From: Alphaproteobacteria bacterium | GTDB taxonomy: Bacteria > Pseudomonadota > Alphaproteobacteria > Micavibrionales > Micavibrionaceae | NCBI GenBank assembly: GCA_021776025.1 | Contig: JAJFGR010000004.1 | Span: forward strand, 1-58,809 | Direction: 5' to 3' | DNA: 58,809 bases | Shown here: positions 19,654 to 28,807 of the stretch, piece by piece | How the letters are laid out: each line of letters starts with the position of its first letter | How positions within the stretch are numbered: position 1 is the stretch's first letter | The notes under the pieces: model-generated | What the model saw: only the letters and a program-made list of their open reading frames with translations | Told to the model about the DNA's origin: nothing | Database searches by the model: none | Position numbers and translations under genes: made by a program

Positions 19654-20382
19654 TTATGCTTCCCGGCAATGTTGTGCCACCAGCTGCACCACACCATCTT
19701 GATCGGGCGTGTTCGCAGCGTACGCATCTTGCCAGTTATAATCCCGTACGCAATTTAGCACGCTTTCGCTGATGCACAAGGCTTTTATGCCAGCTAAAGC
19801 CGCGCTCAGCCCGCCTTTATCTACCGCGCCGATAAACGCTTCAGCCGTACGTTTTGAGAAAAACGTCACCGCCTGAACCTGCTCATTTTGTAAAGCGCTA
19901 TGTGTTTCCTTACTAAACGTTTCACACTGAAAGGCCTCATAAACAATCAACTCATCAACGCTATAACCTTTCGATTGAAGCACCGGTGCAAGCGGATAAG
20001 CAACATGCTGCCCACGAATATGCAGCAGTTTCGAAATCTCTTTGAGAGCATGAGCTTGAATAAGCGCAGCGAGATCCTCTCCGACCCCTTCCGCGCAAAG
20101 AATATGGCTATAGTCTTCCGCTCGAGCGGCAGATTCTGTTTGTTTTCCCACCGTATAGGCAGGAATGGCTCGTTCATAGCTTTCAGCCGCAAAACCCCTG
20201 ACCCCATTGGCACTGGTAAAAATCAGGCCCTGATACGCGCTTAAATCCGGCAGTTCAAACGAAACAGGCTGAATATCGAGCATAGGCTGAATAAGCGATG
20301 AAATGCCCTGCCCCTCAAGCACCTGTGCAAACACGGCGGCATCCTCTTCAGGGCGGGTGATCAGAACAAGCTTTTTACCCAT
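19654..20382 (-). CDS. hemD: Uroporphyrinogen-III synthase
   Basis: This enzyme cyclises hydroxymethylbilane with D-ring inversion to give uroporphyrinogen III for heme and other tetrapyrroles. It has about 242 residues, normal for HemD. The N-terminal LVLITRPEEDAAVFAQVLEGQGI, the central YQGLIFTSANGVRGFA and the C-terminal VQAVTFFSKRTAEAFI are the recognisable family landmarks. I chose ATG 20382 (MGKKLVLITRP) over an open extension to 20469 because it overlaps the end of hemC by only 8 nt. It forms an operon with hemC. Confidence 0.88.
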   Translation of the reverse strand: MGKKLVLITRPEEDAAVFAQVLEGQGISSLIQPMLDIQPVSFELPDLSAYQGLIFTSANGVRGFAAESYERAIPAYTVGKQTESAARAEDYSHILCAEGVGEDLAALIQAHALKEISKLLHIRGQHVAYPLAPVLQSKGYSVDELIVYEAFQCETFSKETHSALQNEQVQAVTFFSKRTAEAFIGAVDKGGLSAALAGIKALCISESVLNCVRDYNWQDAYAANTPDQDGVVQLVAQHCREA

Positions 20383-21415
20383 CGCCCAGCGTTTCTGTAA
20401 GAATTTCAGGAGGAATGAGTTTTTTAAGCCTTTGGCCCACTTCATGGCCCAATTTAACAGCCTCCTCAATCGTCTCTACTGGCCCTCGAATTTCATCTTC
20501 AAAGCTCTGCTGCCCATCCAGAGAAACCACCCGCACACGCAGCCATATTTCACCCTGTTCAAACACCGCATAAGCGCCAATTGGCGTGTGGCAAGACCCG
20601 TCTAACACGCGCAAAACCTCCCGCTCCGCTTTCACACAAAGCACTGTATTTAAATCAGAAATGTGGCTAAAAATGGATATAATGTTATCATCACCCTTAC
20701 GCAACTCAACCCCAACCGCGCCCTGGGCTGCCGCCGGCAACATGACCTCTGGTTCAAGAATAACATCAGCTTCATCAGCAATACCCAGACGGTTTAAACC
20801 CGCCATAGCCAGAAGCGTACAGGTAGGTGAATTTTCTGCATTTTGAGAATTCTCACCCCGCAATTTATCAATCCGTGTTTGCACATTGCCGCGAAACGGC
20901 ACGATTTTAAGATCGGGTCGTTTTGAGAGCAAAAATGCCGCCCGCCGCACACTCGCAGTCCCCACCACAGTGTCTTTCGAAAGTGCTTCAAAATCATCAT
21001 TTTTTAATTGGCTGAAATTGGCTAAGTCACACTCACTTAGTTCACATAGTGAACTAAGTCTATCCCGTAGTAAAAGCGCATCACGGGCATCTTCACGCTC
21101 CAGCATATGGTCAAGAATAAGCCCATCGGGCAAATGTGAATCCATGTCCTTCATCGAGTGCACCGCCGCATCAATTTCACCGACTAAAAGCGCCTGCTCA
21201 ATTTCTTTCGCAAACTGCCCTTTGCCACCATCAGCTTCCGAGAGACGTACATCCCCCTCAGACGGATTCCAGTCCCCCGATGTCTTGATAATCACCAGTT
21301 CATTTTCGATGCTCGGATGCGCCTCAGCTAGCTTCGCCTGCACAGTTTTAGCCTGCGCCAATGCCAAGGGCGATCCCCGCGTCCCTATCCGTATTGTTCT
21401 CTGTGAAGCGCTCAT
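20375..21415 (-). CDS. hemC: Hydroxymethylbilane synthase (porphobilinogen deaminase)
   Basis: HemC polymerises four porphobilinogens into hydroxymethylbilane. Visible landmarks are the N-terminal IRIGTRGSPLALAQA, the substrate-site region AVHSMKDMDSHLPDGL and FRGNVQTRIDKL, and the cofactor cysteine in VLDGSCHTPIGAYA (Cys275), which carries dipyrromethane. At 346 residues it is longer than the usual 310 or so. The excess lies around residues 120-145 (LSSLCELSECDLANFSQLKN), where a loop insertion is visible. First gene of the minus-strand hem cluster; only 32 bp separate it from the divergent tsaD. Confidence 0.95.
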   Translation of the reverse strand: MSASQRTIRIGTRGSPLALAQAKTVQAKLAEAHPSIENELVIIKTSGDWNPSEGDVRLSEADGGKGQFAKEIEQALLVGEIDAAVHSMKDMDSHLPDGLILDHMLEREDARDALLLRDRLSSLCELSECDLANFSQLKNDDFEALSKDTVVGTASVRRAAFLLSKRPDLKIVPFRGNVQTRIDKLRGENSQNAENSPTCTLLAMAGLNRLGIADEADVILEPEVMLPAAAQGAVGVELRKGDDNIISIFSHISDLNTVLCVKAEREVLRVLDGSCHTPIGAYAVFEQGEIWLRVRVVSLDGQQSFEDEIRGPVETIEEAVKLGHEVGQRLKKLIPPEILTETLGDG

Positions 21416-21447
21416 GTATGGTGCTGCCTTAAATTTGAAAGCACATT

Positions 21448-22494
21448 ATGAACATTTTAGGGATCGAAACAAGCTGTGATGAAACAGCGGCGGCGATAGT
21501 CAACGAGAAGGGAGAAATCCTCTCCAGCCTCGTGCTGTCACAGCTAGAAGAGCATAAGGCTTTTGGCGGCGTTGTGCCGGAAATTGCCGCGCGCGCGCAC
21601 ATCGACCACCTGCATAAACTGATTAAAGCCGCAATGGACGATGCGGACCTACATTTTGATGAGTTAGACGGGGTGGCGGCCACCAGCGGCCCGGGCCTGA
21701 TTGGCGGGGTGATGATCGGTATGGTCGCCGGTAAAGCCATCGCCGCCAGCCAGAATATCCCATTTATCGCTGTTAATCACCTCGAAGGTCATGCGCTCAC
21801 ACCGCGCCTCACGGACAAAATTGAATTCCCTTATCTACTGCTACTGGTTTCGGGCGGCCACACCCAGCTCCTCGTCGCTGAAGGCGTCGGCCAATATAAA
21901 CTCTGGGGCACAACGCTAGATGACGCCGCAGGGGAATGCTTTGATAAATCCGCCAAGCTTATGGGGCTGCCTTACCCCGGCGGGCCAGAGCTGCAAAAAA
22001 TCGCCCGCGAATGCAAAGACCCGGCAAAAGCGCTTACACGCTTCCCTCTCCCCACACCCATGAAAGGACGCAAGGAACTAGACTTCAGCTTCTCCGGCTT
22101 AAAAACGGCCGTACGTCTATCCGTCGAAAAACTCCCCGAAGGCGATTTAAACCGCAAAGATGTCGCCGATCTTGCCTATGCCTTCCAAAGCACAATGGCT
22201 GAAATTATTGCTGACCGGGCCGCGCGCGCGATTGAAAAATTCAAGGAGGCCTATACCCCGAAAGAACCAACTCTGGTAGTTTCCGGCGGTGTGGCCGCCA
22301 ACGAAGCCATTCGGGCAAAACTGGAAGAACTCTGCGCCAAACATGACATGCGCGCCTACGCACCCCCCATCGAGCTATGCGGAGATAACGCCGCCATGAT
22401 TGCTTGGGCAGGACTGGAACGCCTGCAAAAAGGCCTCAGCGATAATTTAGACTTTAAAGCGCGCCCACGCTGGCCATTAGACGAGACAGCTTGA
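21448..22494 (+). CDS. tsaD: tRNA N6-threonylcarbamoyladenosine transferase
   Basis: TsaD transfers threonylcarbamoyl to A37 of ANN-decoding tRNAs together with TsaB and TsaE. The protein has 348 residues, normal for the family. The N-terminal ASKHA-fold start is MNILGIETSCDETAAAIV. The metal-binding pair is His111 and His115 in NHLEGH, followed by LLLVSGGHTQLL. The C-terminal nucleotide site includes VVSGGVAANEAIR and LCGDNAAMIAWAG. It heads a plus-strand gene run with gpsA and two small genes and is divergent from hemC, a common alphaproteobacterial arrangement. Confidence 0.97.
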   Translation: MNILGIETSCDETAAAIVNEKGEILSSLVLSQLEEHKAFGGVVPEIAARAHIDHLHKLIKAAMDDADLHFDELDGVAATSGPGLIGGVMIGMVAGKAIAASQNIPFIAVNHLEGHALTPRLTDKIEFPYLLLLVSGGHTQLLVAEGVGQYKLWGTTLDDAAGECFDKSAKLMGLPYPGGPELQKIARECKDPAKALTRFPLPTPMKGRKELDFSFSGLKTAVRLSVEKLPEGDLNRKDVADLAYAFQSTMAEIIADRAARAIEKFKEAYTPKEPTLVVSGGVAANEAIRAKLEELCAKHDMRAYAPPIELCGDNAAMIAWAGLERLQKGLSDNLDFKARPRWPLDETA

Positions 22495-22542
22495 CCAAAA
22501 CGCTCAATCCGTGCATGGTCTGGGCACAAAAAGGAAGAAAAA

Positions 22543-23556
22543 ATGCAGAGCATAGGTGTTATTGGAGCGGGCGCATGGGGCACAGCCCTGGCACAAATTT
22601 TAAGCGCCGGTGGCCGCGATGTTTTAATCTGGGCGCGTGAACCCGAAGTTGTTGAAAGCATCAATACACGCCATGAAAACACACTCTACCTGCCTTCCAT
22701 TGAACTCGATGAAAATCTAAAAGCCACTGAAAGCTTAAGTGAAGTCGCAGGGCGCGATGTTTTGCTGCTGGTCACACCTGCGCAACATGTCCGCACTACC
22801 TTAAAATCTATTCGCGGCGAATTGTCCGAAGGTAAAACTTTAGTGATCTGCGCCAAAGGCATTGAACTGGAAAGCGGCATGCTGCTTTCACAGGTCTGTG
22901 AAGAGGTTGTCCCCGGCGCAAACATTGCCGTTTTGACCGGCCCGACTTTCGCGTCTGAAATTGCCGCCGGGCTGCCCGGCGCGGTAACCATTGGCGTAAC
23001 AGACAAAGATGTCGGCGCGGAATTGCAAGACCTGCTCGGCGTCAAAGGCTTCCGCCCCTATCTCACTGAGGACATGATCGGTGTGCAACTTGGCGGGGCA
23101 ATTAAAAACGTCATTGCCATTGCCTGCGGCGTTGTCTTTGGCCGCCAGCTAGGTGAAAGCGCGCGCGCAGCTTTACTTACACGCGGCGTTGCCGAAATCG
23201 CTCGCCTTGGCGTGGCCATGGGCGCAAAGAAAGACACGCTGCTCGGCATGTGCGGTATTGGCGATTTGATGCTGACTGCGTCATCGATGCAATCACGCAA
23301 TTTTTCACTCGGCGCAGCCCTTGGTGAAGGCAAATCGATGGAGAGCATTTTATCCCAGCGCAGCGCTGTGACTGAAGGGGTCCATACCGCCCAGTCTACA
23401 TTAGCGCTAGCCAAGAAATACGCGGTCGACATGCCGATCACTGAAGCGGTATACAGATGCTTGCATGAAGGGCTGCCCGTGGACGCGGCCATCGAAGAAA
23501 TGCTGAACAGACCCTTTAAATATGATATGGCTGGTAAAGAGACTCGTAAAAAGTAA
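22543..23556 (+). CDS. gpsA: Glycerol-3-phosphate dehydrogenase [NAD(P)+]
   Basis: GpsA reduces dihydroxyacetone phosphate to sn-glycerol 3-phosphate for phospholipid synthesis. It has 337 residues. The N-terminal Rossmann motif is IGVIGAGAWGTALAQIL. Further landmarks are VLTGPTFASEIAAGLP, the substrate-site Lys in LGGAIKNVIAIACG, and the C-terminal MCGIGDLMLTASSMQSRNF. AAGGAAG lies 8 nt upstream of the ATG. It follows tsaD by 48 nt, and both are probably cotranscribed. Confidence 0.97.
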   Translation: MQSIGVIGAGAWGTALAQILSAGGRDVLIWAREPEVVESINTRHENTLYLPSIELDENLKATESLSEVAGRDVLLLVTPAQHVRTTLKSIRGELSEGKTLVICAKGIELESGMLLSQVCEEVVPGANIAVLTGPTFASEIAAGLPGAVTIGVTDKDVGAELQDLLGVKGFRPYLTEDMIGVQLGGAIKNVIAIACGVVFGRQLGESARAALLTRGVAEIARLGVAMGAKKDTLLGMCGIGDLMLTASSMQSRNFSLGAALGEGKSMESILSQRSAVTEGVHTAQSTLALAKKYAVDMPITEAVYRCLHEGLPVDAAIEEMLNRPFKYDMAGKETRKK

Positions 23557-23568
23557 AGGAGAGTTGCT

Positions 23569-23991
23569 ATGCATTGCCCTTGTACAAATATAAATATTCC
23601 ACGTTTTGTAGCCATGGTTGTAGCAGGATACATTTTCCTGTTCGGCCTAGATTTCATTGTTCACCATAAACTACTGATGGATCTGTATACACAAACTGCC
23701 GACCTCTGGCGCCCCGAAGAAAGCATGATGGATTTCATGGCGCTCATGATAACGCGCAACATCGTGCTAATTGGTATTCTAGGTTATATCTTCACTCGTA
23801 ACTTTGAAGGAAAAGGGATCGGCGAAGGCGTGCGTTTCGGCATACCGTTTGGCGCGCTTTTGGCTCTCATGATGGCCTCATCCTATATCTGGATGCCAAT
23901 CCCGCTTGAGCTTGCACTCGGTTGGGCCGCTTCTGGATTTACTATGGGACTTGGCTTAGGGATTATTTTTTCCCTGATTTATAAGAAGTAA
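23569..23991 (+). CDS. Four-helix membrane protein of unknown function
   Basis: A 140-residue protein with four predicted membrane helices (FVAMVVAGYIFLFGLDFIV, NIVLIGILGYIFT, FGALLALMMASSYIWM, LGWAASGFTMGLGLGIIFSLIY). AAGGAGAG lies just upstream of ATG 23569. It sits 12 nt after gpsA where many relatives carry a YciI-like gene, and is probably cotranscribed with gpsA. I recognise no family with certainty. Confidence 0.75.
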   Translation: MHCPCTNINIPRFVAMVVAGYIFLFGLDFIVHHKLLMDLYTQTADLWRPEESMMDFMALMITRNIVLIGILGYIFTRNFEGKGIGEGVRFGIPFGALLALMMASSYIWMPIPLELALGWAASGFTMGLGLGIIFSLIYKK

Positions 23992-24059
23992 GCCGCCGCA
24001 AACTGGATTTTTATCGTTAGAACTCTACATTCTTTCCCGCAAACGAAGGAGAAAGCATC

Positions 24060-24479
24060 ATGGCCTATTGGCTACTAAAATCAGAACCTTACAAATTTTC
24101 ATGGAATGACCAAGTCAAAAAAGGCGAAGGGCGCTGGGAAAAACGCGTGCGCAATTACCAAGCGCGAAACAATCTGGCGGCTATGAAACCTGGCGATAAA
24201 GGTTTTTTCTATCACTCAAATGAAGGCAAAGAGATTATCGGCATTGTCGAAATCACACGTGAAGCCTATACCGACCCAGACCCCATAAAAAACGAAACCG
24301 GAAAATTCGTCACGGTCGATGTCAAACCGGTGCAACCGCTCAAACAATCAGTAACACTTGCCGATCTCAAAGCACACCCAATGCTCAGCCAAATGAAAGT
24401 CGTCAAGCAGGTCCGCCTCTCCGTCTCCCCCGTCGCGGATGAAGAATGGGCTGAAGTTTGTGCTATGGGCGGGGTATAA
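24060..24479 (+). CDS. EVE domain-containing protein
   Basis: A 139-residue single-domain EVE protein (PUA-like fold). The family start YWLLKSEPYKFSWND, the pocket motif VRNYQARNNLAAMKPGDKGFFYHS and EIIGIVEITREAYTDP are clear. EVE domains bind modified bases in RNA or DNA; the target of these stand-alone housekeeping members is not settled. GAAGGAGAAAG precedes the ATG. It is the last gene of the tsaD-gpsA run. Confidence 0.93.
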   Translation: MAYWLLKSEPYKFSWNDQVKKGEGRWEKRVRNYQARNNLAAMKPGDKGFFYHSNEGKEIIGIVEITREAYTDPDPIKNETGKFVTVDVKPVQPLKQSVTLADLKAHPMLSQMKVVKQVRLSVSPVADEEWAEVCAMGGV

Positions 24480-24487
24480 GAGAGAGC

Positions 24488-24859
24488 TTAATTTCCAAGC
24501 AACCTATGAATTTCGCTTATAAAAATTTCGAACTCTATTGGTTTTTGTAGTAATGCATCGGATAACCCATCAACAGCAGCGGTTAAATCATCCGGACTTG
24601 TTGTTTTTCCACCACCAGATACCACCAATGTCGGGATGTTGAGATTATGATCTTTCACAAATTGAAGAACATCAAAACCATCCTGTCCCGGCATAATCAA
24701 ATCCGTAATCAATAAATCAAAATTAACACTAGAGTTTAACGCATGTATGGCTTCGCCCCCGTTAGATTTAATCACGACATCAAAACCTTCGCTCTCAAGA
24801 ACTTTTCCAAACATTCCGGCAACCAAATCATCATCATCAACTAACAAAATGGTCTGCAT
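24488..24859 (-). CDS. Single-domain response regulator
   Basis: A 123-residue CheY-like receiver with no output domain. The acidic pocket DDDD (residues 8-11), the phosphoacceptor Asp53 in LLITDLIMPGQDG, Ser81 in VVSGGG and Lys106 in LQKP are all present, so it should be phosphorylatable. It follows the ribbon-helix-helix gene with TAA directly abutting its ATG and an AAGGAG site inside that gene, so the two are translationally coupled. No histidine kinase gene is in the window. Confidence 0.9.
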   Translation of the reverse strand: MQTILLVDDDDLVAGMFGKVLESEGFDVVIKSNGGEAIHALNSSVNFDLLITDLIMPGQDGFDVLQFVKDHNLNIPTLVVSGGGKTTSPDDLTAAVDGLSDALLQKPIEFEIFISEIHRLLGN

Positions 24860-25150
24860 TTACAGCTCCTTTTTAGTTTGGATGTGCAGATAGGATATAA
24901 GAAAGGCGCGAATAGCCGAGGTAAATGAAGAATCTTTCCCCTTACGGTTGTATATCTCTTCACACAATTCATTGACCTTACATCCATGTTGATCGGCAAC
25001 TTCTTGCAAAATACGCCAAATTTGTGGCTCTAATCGCACAGATGTATTGCGATCACCAATTTTCAATTTTCTAAGCTTAAGAGTGTTTGTCCTAAGAAAA
25101 ATTGTTGCTTCTGCTGTTTCTAAAAACTTATGGAATTTCTTTTTGGCCAT
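24860..25150 (-). CDS. Ribbon-helix-helix DNA-binding protein (RHH_4-like)
   Basis: A 96-residue small regulator. After a basic N-terminus, residues 32-90 resemble the alphaproteobacterial RHH_4 family: strand GDRNTSVRLEPQIWRILQEVA, then helix GCKVNELCEEIY, and the C-terminal SSFTSAIRAFLISYLH. Such dimers bind operator DNA through the paired strand. It is cotranscribed with the response regulator that follows it without spacing, so the receiver may modulate it. That is inference from gene order. Confidence 0.8.
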   Translation of the reverse strand: MAKKKFHKFLETAEATIFLRTNTLKLRKLKIGDRNTSVRLEPQIWRILQEVADQHGCKVNELCEEIYNRKGKDSSFTSAIRAFLISYLHIQTKKEL

Positions 25151-25272
25151 TATCGCCTCCCCAAGCGGCCGCTTCAGAGTAAAAAAAAATCACATTATTA
25201 TTACTACTATAAATTGAATGAATTAAGAAACCTTTCTTATTGAAAGCAAAACAAAACATAAATTTCATGGTC

Positions 25273-25300
25273 TTGACCACGGTCTAACATGCATTGTAAA
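25273..25300 (+). promoter_or_regulatory. acsA: Possible acsA promoter
   Basis: TTGACC (25273-25278) and TGTAAA (25295-25300) are separated by 16 nt, about 55 nt before ATG 25354. The -35 box lies within the small palindrome TGGTC-tt-GACCA, a possible operator. Confidence 0.35.
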
Positions 25301-25353
25301 AACTCTTTAAATTTGGCATAGTTACCCCATTCAAAACCAATGGGAGCCTGGCC

Positions 25354-27276
25354 ATGAGCGAAACATTCAAACCATCTGCCGACATTCTAGATAACGTTCG
25401 GATATCCGAAGAGCAATATGATTCGATGTATCAAGGCTCGCTCGCGCAGCCCGATGTATTCTGGGCTGTCCAATCAAAACGTCTCGATTGGTTCAAAAAA
25501 CCCAATATTATTAAGAATACAGATTTCACAGGCGACGTTTCCATCAAATGGTATGAAGACGGTGTTCTCAATGCTTGTTTCAATTGCGTTGATCGCCACC
25601 TCCCCGCTAAAAAAGACGATGTCGCGCTGATCTGGGAAAGTGATGAGCCAGAGATTGATAACAAGGTGACGTACGGCGAACTGCTCGGCGAAGTTTCGCG
25701 CCTTGGCAACGCGCTCAAAGAACTCGGCGTTGAAAAAGGCGACCGCGTTATAATTTATATGCCGATGGTTTTAGAAGCGGTGTACGCGATGCTGGCCTGC
25801 GCGCGCATTGGCGCTGTGCATTCCGTTGTTTTTGGCGGGTTCTCACCGCAGTCCTTAAAAGACCGCATCATTGATTGTGATGCAAAGGTGGTTATCACCG
25901 CCGATGAAGGCGTACGCGGCAGCAAAACTATTCCGCTTAAAAACAACTGTGATGAAGCGGTTAAAGACACTCCGGTTAAAAAAGTTCTCGTCCTCGAACA
26001 CCGCGATGGCGAAATCAGCTGGGATGATAAGCGCGATATCTGGTGGCATGATTTGGTTGATGAGCAGTCCGATGACTGCCCGTGTGAAATGATGAACGCC
26101 GAAGACCCGCTGTTCATTCTCTATACCTCCGGCTCCACCGGAAAACCCAAAGGCGTTCTGCACACCACCGGCGGCTACATGGTCTACGCTGCCCTCTCCC
26201 ACGAAGTAGTGTTCGATTATAAGCCGGGCGAGATTTACTGGTGCACTGCCGATGTCGGCTGGGTCACAGGGCATAGCTATATCGTTTACGGTCCATTGGC
26301 CAATGGCGCAACGAGCGTAGTGTTCGAAGGCGTGCCCAATTACCCCGACTGGTCCCGGTTTTGGAACGTGGTCGATAAGCATAAGGTCAATATTTTCTAC
26401 ACCGCGCCCACAGCCATCCGCGCGCTTCTGCGCGAAGGTGATGAGCCCGTCACACGTACAGACCGAAGCTCCCTTAGAATTCTCGGCACGGTGGGTGAGC
26501 CCATCAATCACGAAGCATGGATGTGGTATTACGATGTGGTGGGCGATAAACGCTGCCCGGTTGTTGATACGTGGTGGCAAACCGAAACCGGCGGCCATAT
26601 GATTACGCCGCTGCCCTGCCATACATTAAAACCCGGCTCCGCGCAAAAGCCATTCTTCGGCGTACAGCCTGCCATCGTTGATGGTGAAGGCAACATTCAA
26701 GAGGGTGCATGCGAAGGCAACTTTGTTATGCTCGATAGCTGGCCCGGCCAAATGCGTACAATCCACGGCGACCACAAACGTTTTAAAGAAACCTACTTCT
26801 CCACCTTCCCCGGCATGTATTTCACCGGCGACGGCGCGAAGCGCGACGAAGACGGCGATTACCGCATCACAGGCCGCGTCGATGATGTGATTAATGTCTC
26901 CGGCCACCGCCTCGGCACAGCCGAAATTGAAAGCGCGATTAACGAACATAAAGACGTCGCCGAAAGCGCCGTCGTCGGATACCCGCACGACATAAAGGGT
27001 ACAGGCATTTATGCCTATGTAACATTGAACGCAGGGCTAGAGCCAAGCGACGATATGAAGAAAAAAATCGTGAAAACTGTACGTGCCGAGATAGGCCCGA
27101 TCGCCTCCCCCGACATTATTCAATGGGCACCCGGCCTGCCAAAAACCCGCAGCGGAAAAATTATGCGTAGAATTCTGCGCAAAATCGCCGCCAATGAGGA
27201 AGATCAAATCGGCGACACCTCAACCCTCGCCGATCCGGCTGTTGTAGATGATTTGGTTAAAGGGCGTACAGCATGA
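25354..27276 (+). CDS. acsA: Acetyl-coenzyme A synthetase
   Basis: AcsA activates acetate to acetyl-CoA through acetyl-AMP. The 640 residues are the normal length. The AMP-binding P-loop is [12 protein letters not shown] (from residue 257). The sequence [19 protein letters not shown] is the acetyl-CoA synthetase signature. [13 protein letters not shown] is the hinge region. [17 protein letters not shown] contains Lys602, the residue acetylated by Pat-type enzymes to switch the enzyme off in other bacteria. It overlaps the next gene by ATGA. Confidence 0.98.
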   Translation: MSETFKPSADILDNVRISEEQYDSMYQGSLAQPDVFWAVQSKRLDWFKKPNIIKNTDFTGDVSIKWYEDGVLNACFNCVDRHLPAKKDDVALIWESDEPEIDNKVTYGELLGEVSRLGNALKELGVEKGDRVIIYMPMVLEAVYAMLACARIGAVHSVVFGGFSPQSLKDRIIDCDAKVVITADEGVRGSKTIPLKNNCDEAVKDTPVKKVLVLEHRDGEISWDDKRDIWWHDLVDEQSDDCPCEMMNAEDPLFILYTSGSTGKPKGVLHTTGGYMVYAALSHEVVFDYKPGEIYWCTADVGWVTGHSYIVYGPLANGATSVVFEGVPNYPDWSRFWNVVDKHKVNIFYTAPTAIRALLREGDEPVTRTDRSSLRILGTVGEPINHEAWMWYYDVVGDKRCPVVDTWWQTETGGHMITPLPCHTLKPGSAQKPFFGVQPAIVDGEGNIQEGACEGNFVMLDSWPGQMRTIHGDHKRFKETYFSTFPGMYFTGDGAKRDEDGDYRITGRVDDVINVSGHRLGTAEIESAINEHKDVAESAVVGYPHDIKGTGIYAYVTLNAGLEPSDDMKKKIVKTVRAEIGPIASPDIIQWAPGLPKTRSGKIMRRILRKIAANEEDQIGDTSTLADPAVVDDLVKGRTA

Positions 27277-27743
27277 CTGAAGAAACTTCAGCGCATTTCA
27301 AGGATTACATAGGACTATACCTTTCATCTTATTTTGGTTTTTTGATTTTAATAATGCTCATTAACGTCTTTATATATGAACTACCAAGCACAGCATCGGG
27401 AATGGCCACAGTAATGGGAAGTGTGAGTTTAGTAGCATCGAAATTCACAAACAAACACAAGCGCCTCTTTACAAAACAGGAAAAGCGTAACTTTGCCCTA
27501 GGAAGCTTTGCTACCTGTATGGCCGTTTCAACTATTATAGCTGCGATCATCTTATCAGCGATGTTTTTTGCAGACCCCCAAGATGAAATGCTTCAAAATT
27601 TAGAAAAAGTTAAATCATGGATATGGGCAATAGGAATCATTTTTATCGGCTCCATATACTATTTTGCTCATTTGTTTGCATACGGAACCATGAATAAGTC
27701 CATGTTGAAACAACTGCAAAAAGCGAAGCCTGCTAAAAACTAA
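27273..27743 (+). CDS. Integral membrane protein, possibly ABZJ_00895-like
   Basis: A 156-residue inner-membrane protein with four predicted helices ([69 protein letters not shown]). Its helix pattern and the [21 protein letters not shown] segment between helices 2 and 3 are reminiscent of the ABZJ_00895 family, whose function is unknown. The start overlaps the acsA stop (ATGA), so translation is coupled to acsA. The 3' end overlaps the convergent gapR gene by 4 nt. Confidence 0.7.
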   Translation: MTEETSAHFKDYIGLYLSSYFGFLILIMLINVFIYELPSTASGMATVMGSVSLVASKFTNKHKRLFTKQEKRNFALGSFATCMAVSTIIAAIILSAMFFADPQDEMLQNLEKVKSWIWAIGIIFIGSIYYFAHLFAYGTMNKSMLKQLQKAKPAKN

Positions 27744-28063
27744 AACATCCCAATCGCACTCTTGTAAAGATCAAGCAGCTCTTCAGCTTCGCGGCGTTTT
27801 TCGCCGTCCATTTTGCGCAAAGAAACAATCTTGCGCATCGTCTTCGCATCAAACCCAACGCCCTTAGCTTCGGCATATGTTTCTTTGATATCCTCGGCAA
27901 TACTAGCTTTTTCTTCTTCAAGACGCTCAAGGCGTTCAATGAAAGAACGCAAACGCTCCCCGCCAACGCCACCAACATCACGTGCCTCACCAGCCTCGGT
28001 TTTCTTTGGCGCAATTTTTGGGGTTACTTCTTCTTCATAATCTACGGCAGCAGCATCGGACAT
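27740..28063 (-). CDS. gapR: GapR family DNA-binding protein (DUF2312)
   Basis: A 107-residue alphaproteobacterial nucleoid protein. The DUF2312 core is clear: GERLRSFIERLERLEEEK, then IKETYAEAKGVGFDAKTM and RKIVSLRKMDGEKRREAEELLDLY. In Caulobacter, GapR is a tetramer that clamps overtwisted DNA ahead of replication and transcription and supports gyrase. The N-terminal 30 residues are a charged, poorly conserved extension. It is transcribed separately from the IcmL-like gene upstream. Confidence 0.93.
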   Translation of the reverse strand: MSDAAAVDYEEEVTPKIAPKKTEAGEARDVGGVGGERLRSFIERLERLEEEKASIAEDIKETYAEAKGVGFDAKTMRKIVSLRKMDGEKRREAEELLDLYKSAIGMF

Positions 28064-28138
28064 GCGGGTTACTCCTTAAAAAAGTTTAATTGATTCGGAT
28101 ATATGAATTGTAAAAGACTGAGCTCCGGTGTGAAGCGC

Positions 28139-28807
28139 TTATTTATCTTTTTTCCGTTTTTTCTCGGCCTTACCCGACCAGAGCTCAACCTGAAGACCCA
28201 ATTCATTATCAGCCTCCGCCGAGCGCCCAACTTGAATGCGCAGAGTCATATTCCGGCTCACTGGCTCTATCTCTTTATAATTTTTAACGCCGCGCGGAAT
28301 GTAACTAGTCATCAGCGACACTTCATAAAGCCAGCGGTAGCGTCCCTGCACATCGCCCTCGTTCAAAAGCAGCGGCTTGTCACGAACATAACTGCGCACA
28401 TCATATTGTCCAGACTCAACAACATTCATAATTTTGTTTTCTGTGAGAAACGCGTCATATTGTCCGCGGCCACCTTTATCAAAAAGGCTTTTTGAAGCCT
28501 CCATCTGCTCCTTGTAATCTTTTTCAAAGGTCATAACATCTGACACCGTCGTCACGGCCCATTGCGTAATTTCACCAGTAGCGCGATGCGGCAGCTTAAG
28601 AGGAACGTTTTGCTTCTTGGGGTTTTCCTCAACACCCTCGTCTACTTTCTTCTCCTCAGCAAACGGCGCCTGCAAGGTTTCAGACGGGTCATCCGTTGTA
28701 TCGCGCAATGAGGGAAAGAAAAACTCAAGCACGCTTGCATGTGCAGGCTGCGACGGCACCGTAAATGCAAAACAAAATAATGTAAGGAGTGCAAAACGAA
28801 ACATCAT
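28139..28807 (-). CDS. DotI/IcmL-like periplasmic protein
   Basis: A 222-residue protein with a signal peptide (FALLTLFCFAFTVPSQPAHA). Residues 75-205 resemble the DotI/IcmL/TraM periplasmic domain of type IVB secretion: AVTTVSDVMTFEKDYKEQME, then FDKGGRGQYDAFLTEN, then GDVQGRYRWLYEVSLMTSY and NMTLRIQVGR. True DotI is anchored by an N-terminal membrane helix; this one may be cleaved and released. No other dot/icm gene is visible nearby. It overlaps the COQ9 gene by ATGA, so they form an operon. The similarity is judged by eye and needs a profile search. Confidence 0.6.
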   Translation of the reverse strand: MMFRFALLTLFCFAFTVPSQPAHASVLEFFFPSLRDTTDDPSETLQAPFAEEKKVDEGVEENPKKQNVPLKLPHRATGEITQWAVTTVSDVMTFEKDYKEQMEASKSLFDKGGRGQYDAFLTENKIMNVVESGQYDVRSYVRDKPLLLNEGDVQGRYRWLYEVSLMTSYIPRGVKNYKEIEPVSRNMTLRIQVGRSAEADNELGLQVELWSGKAEKKRKKDK

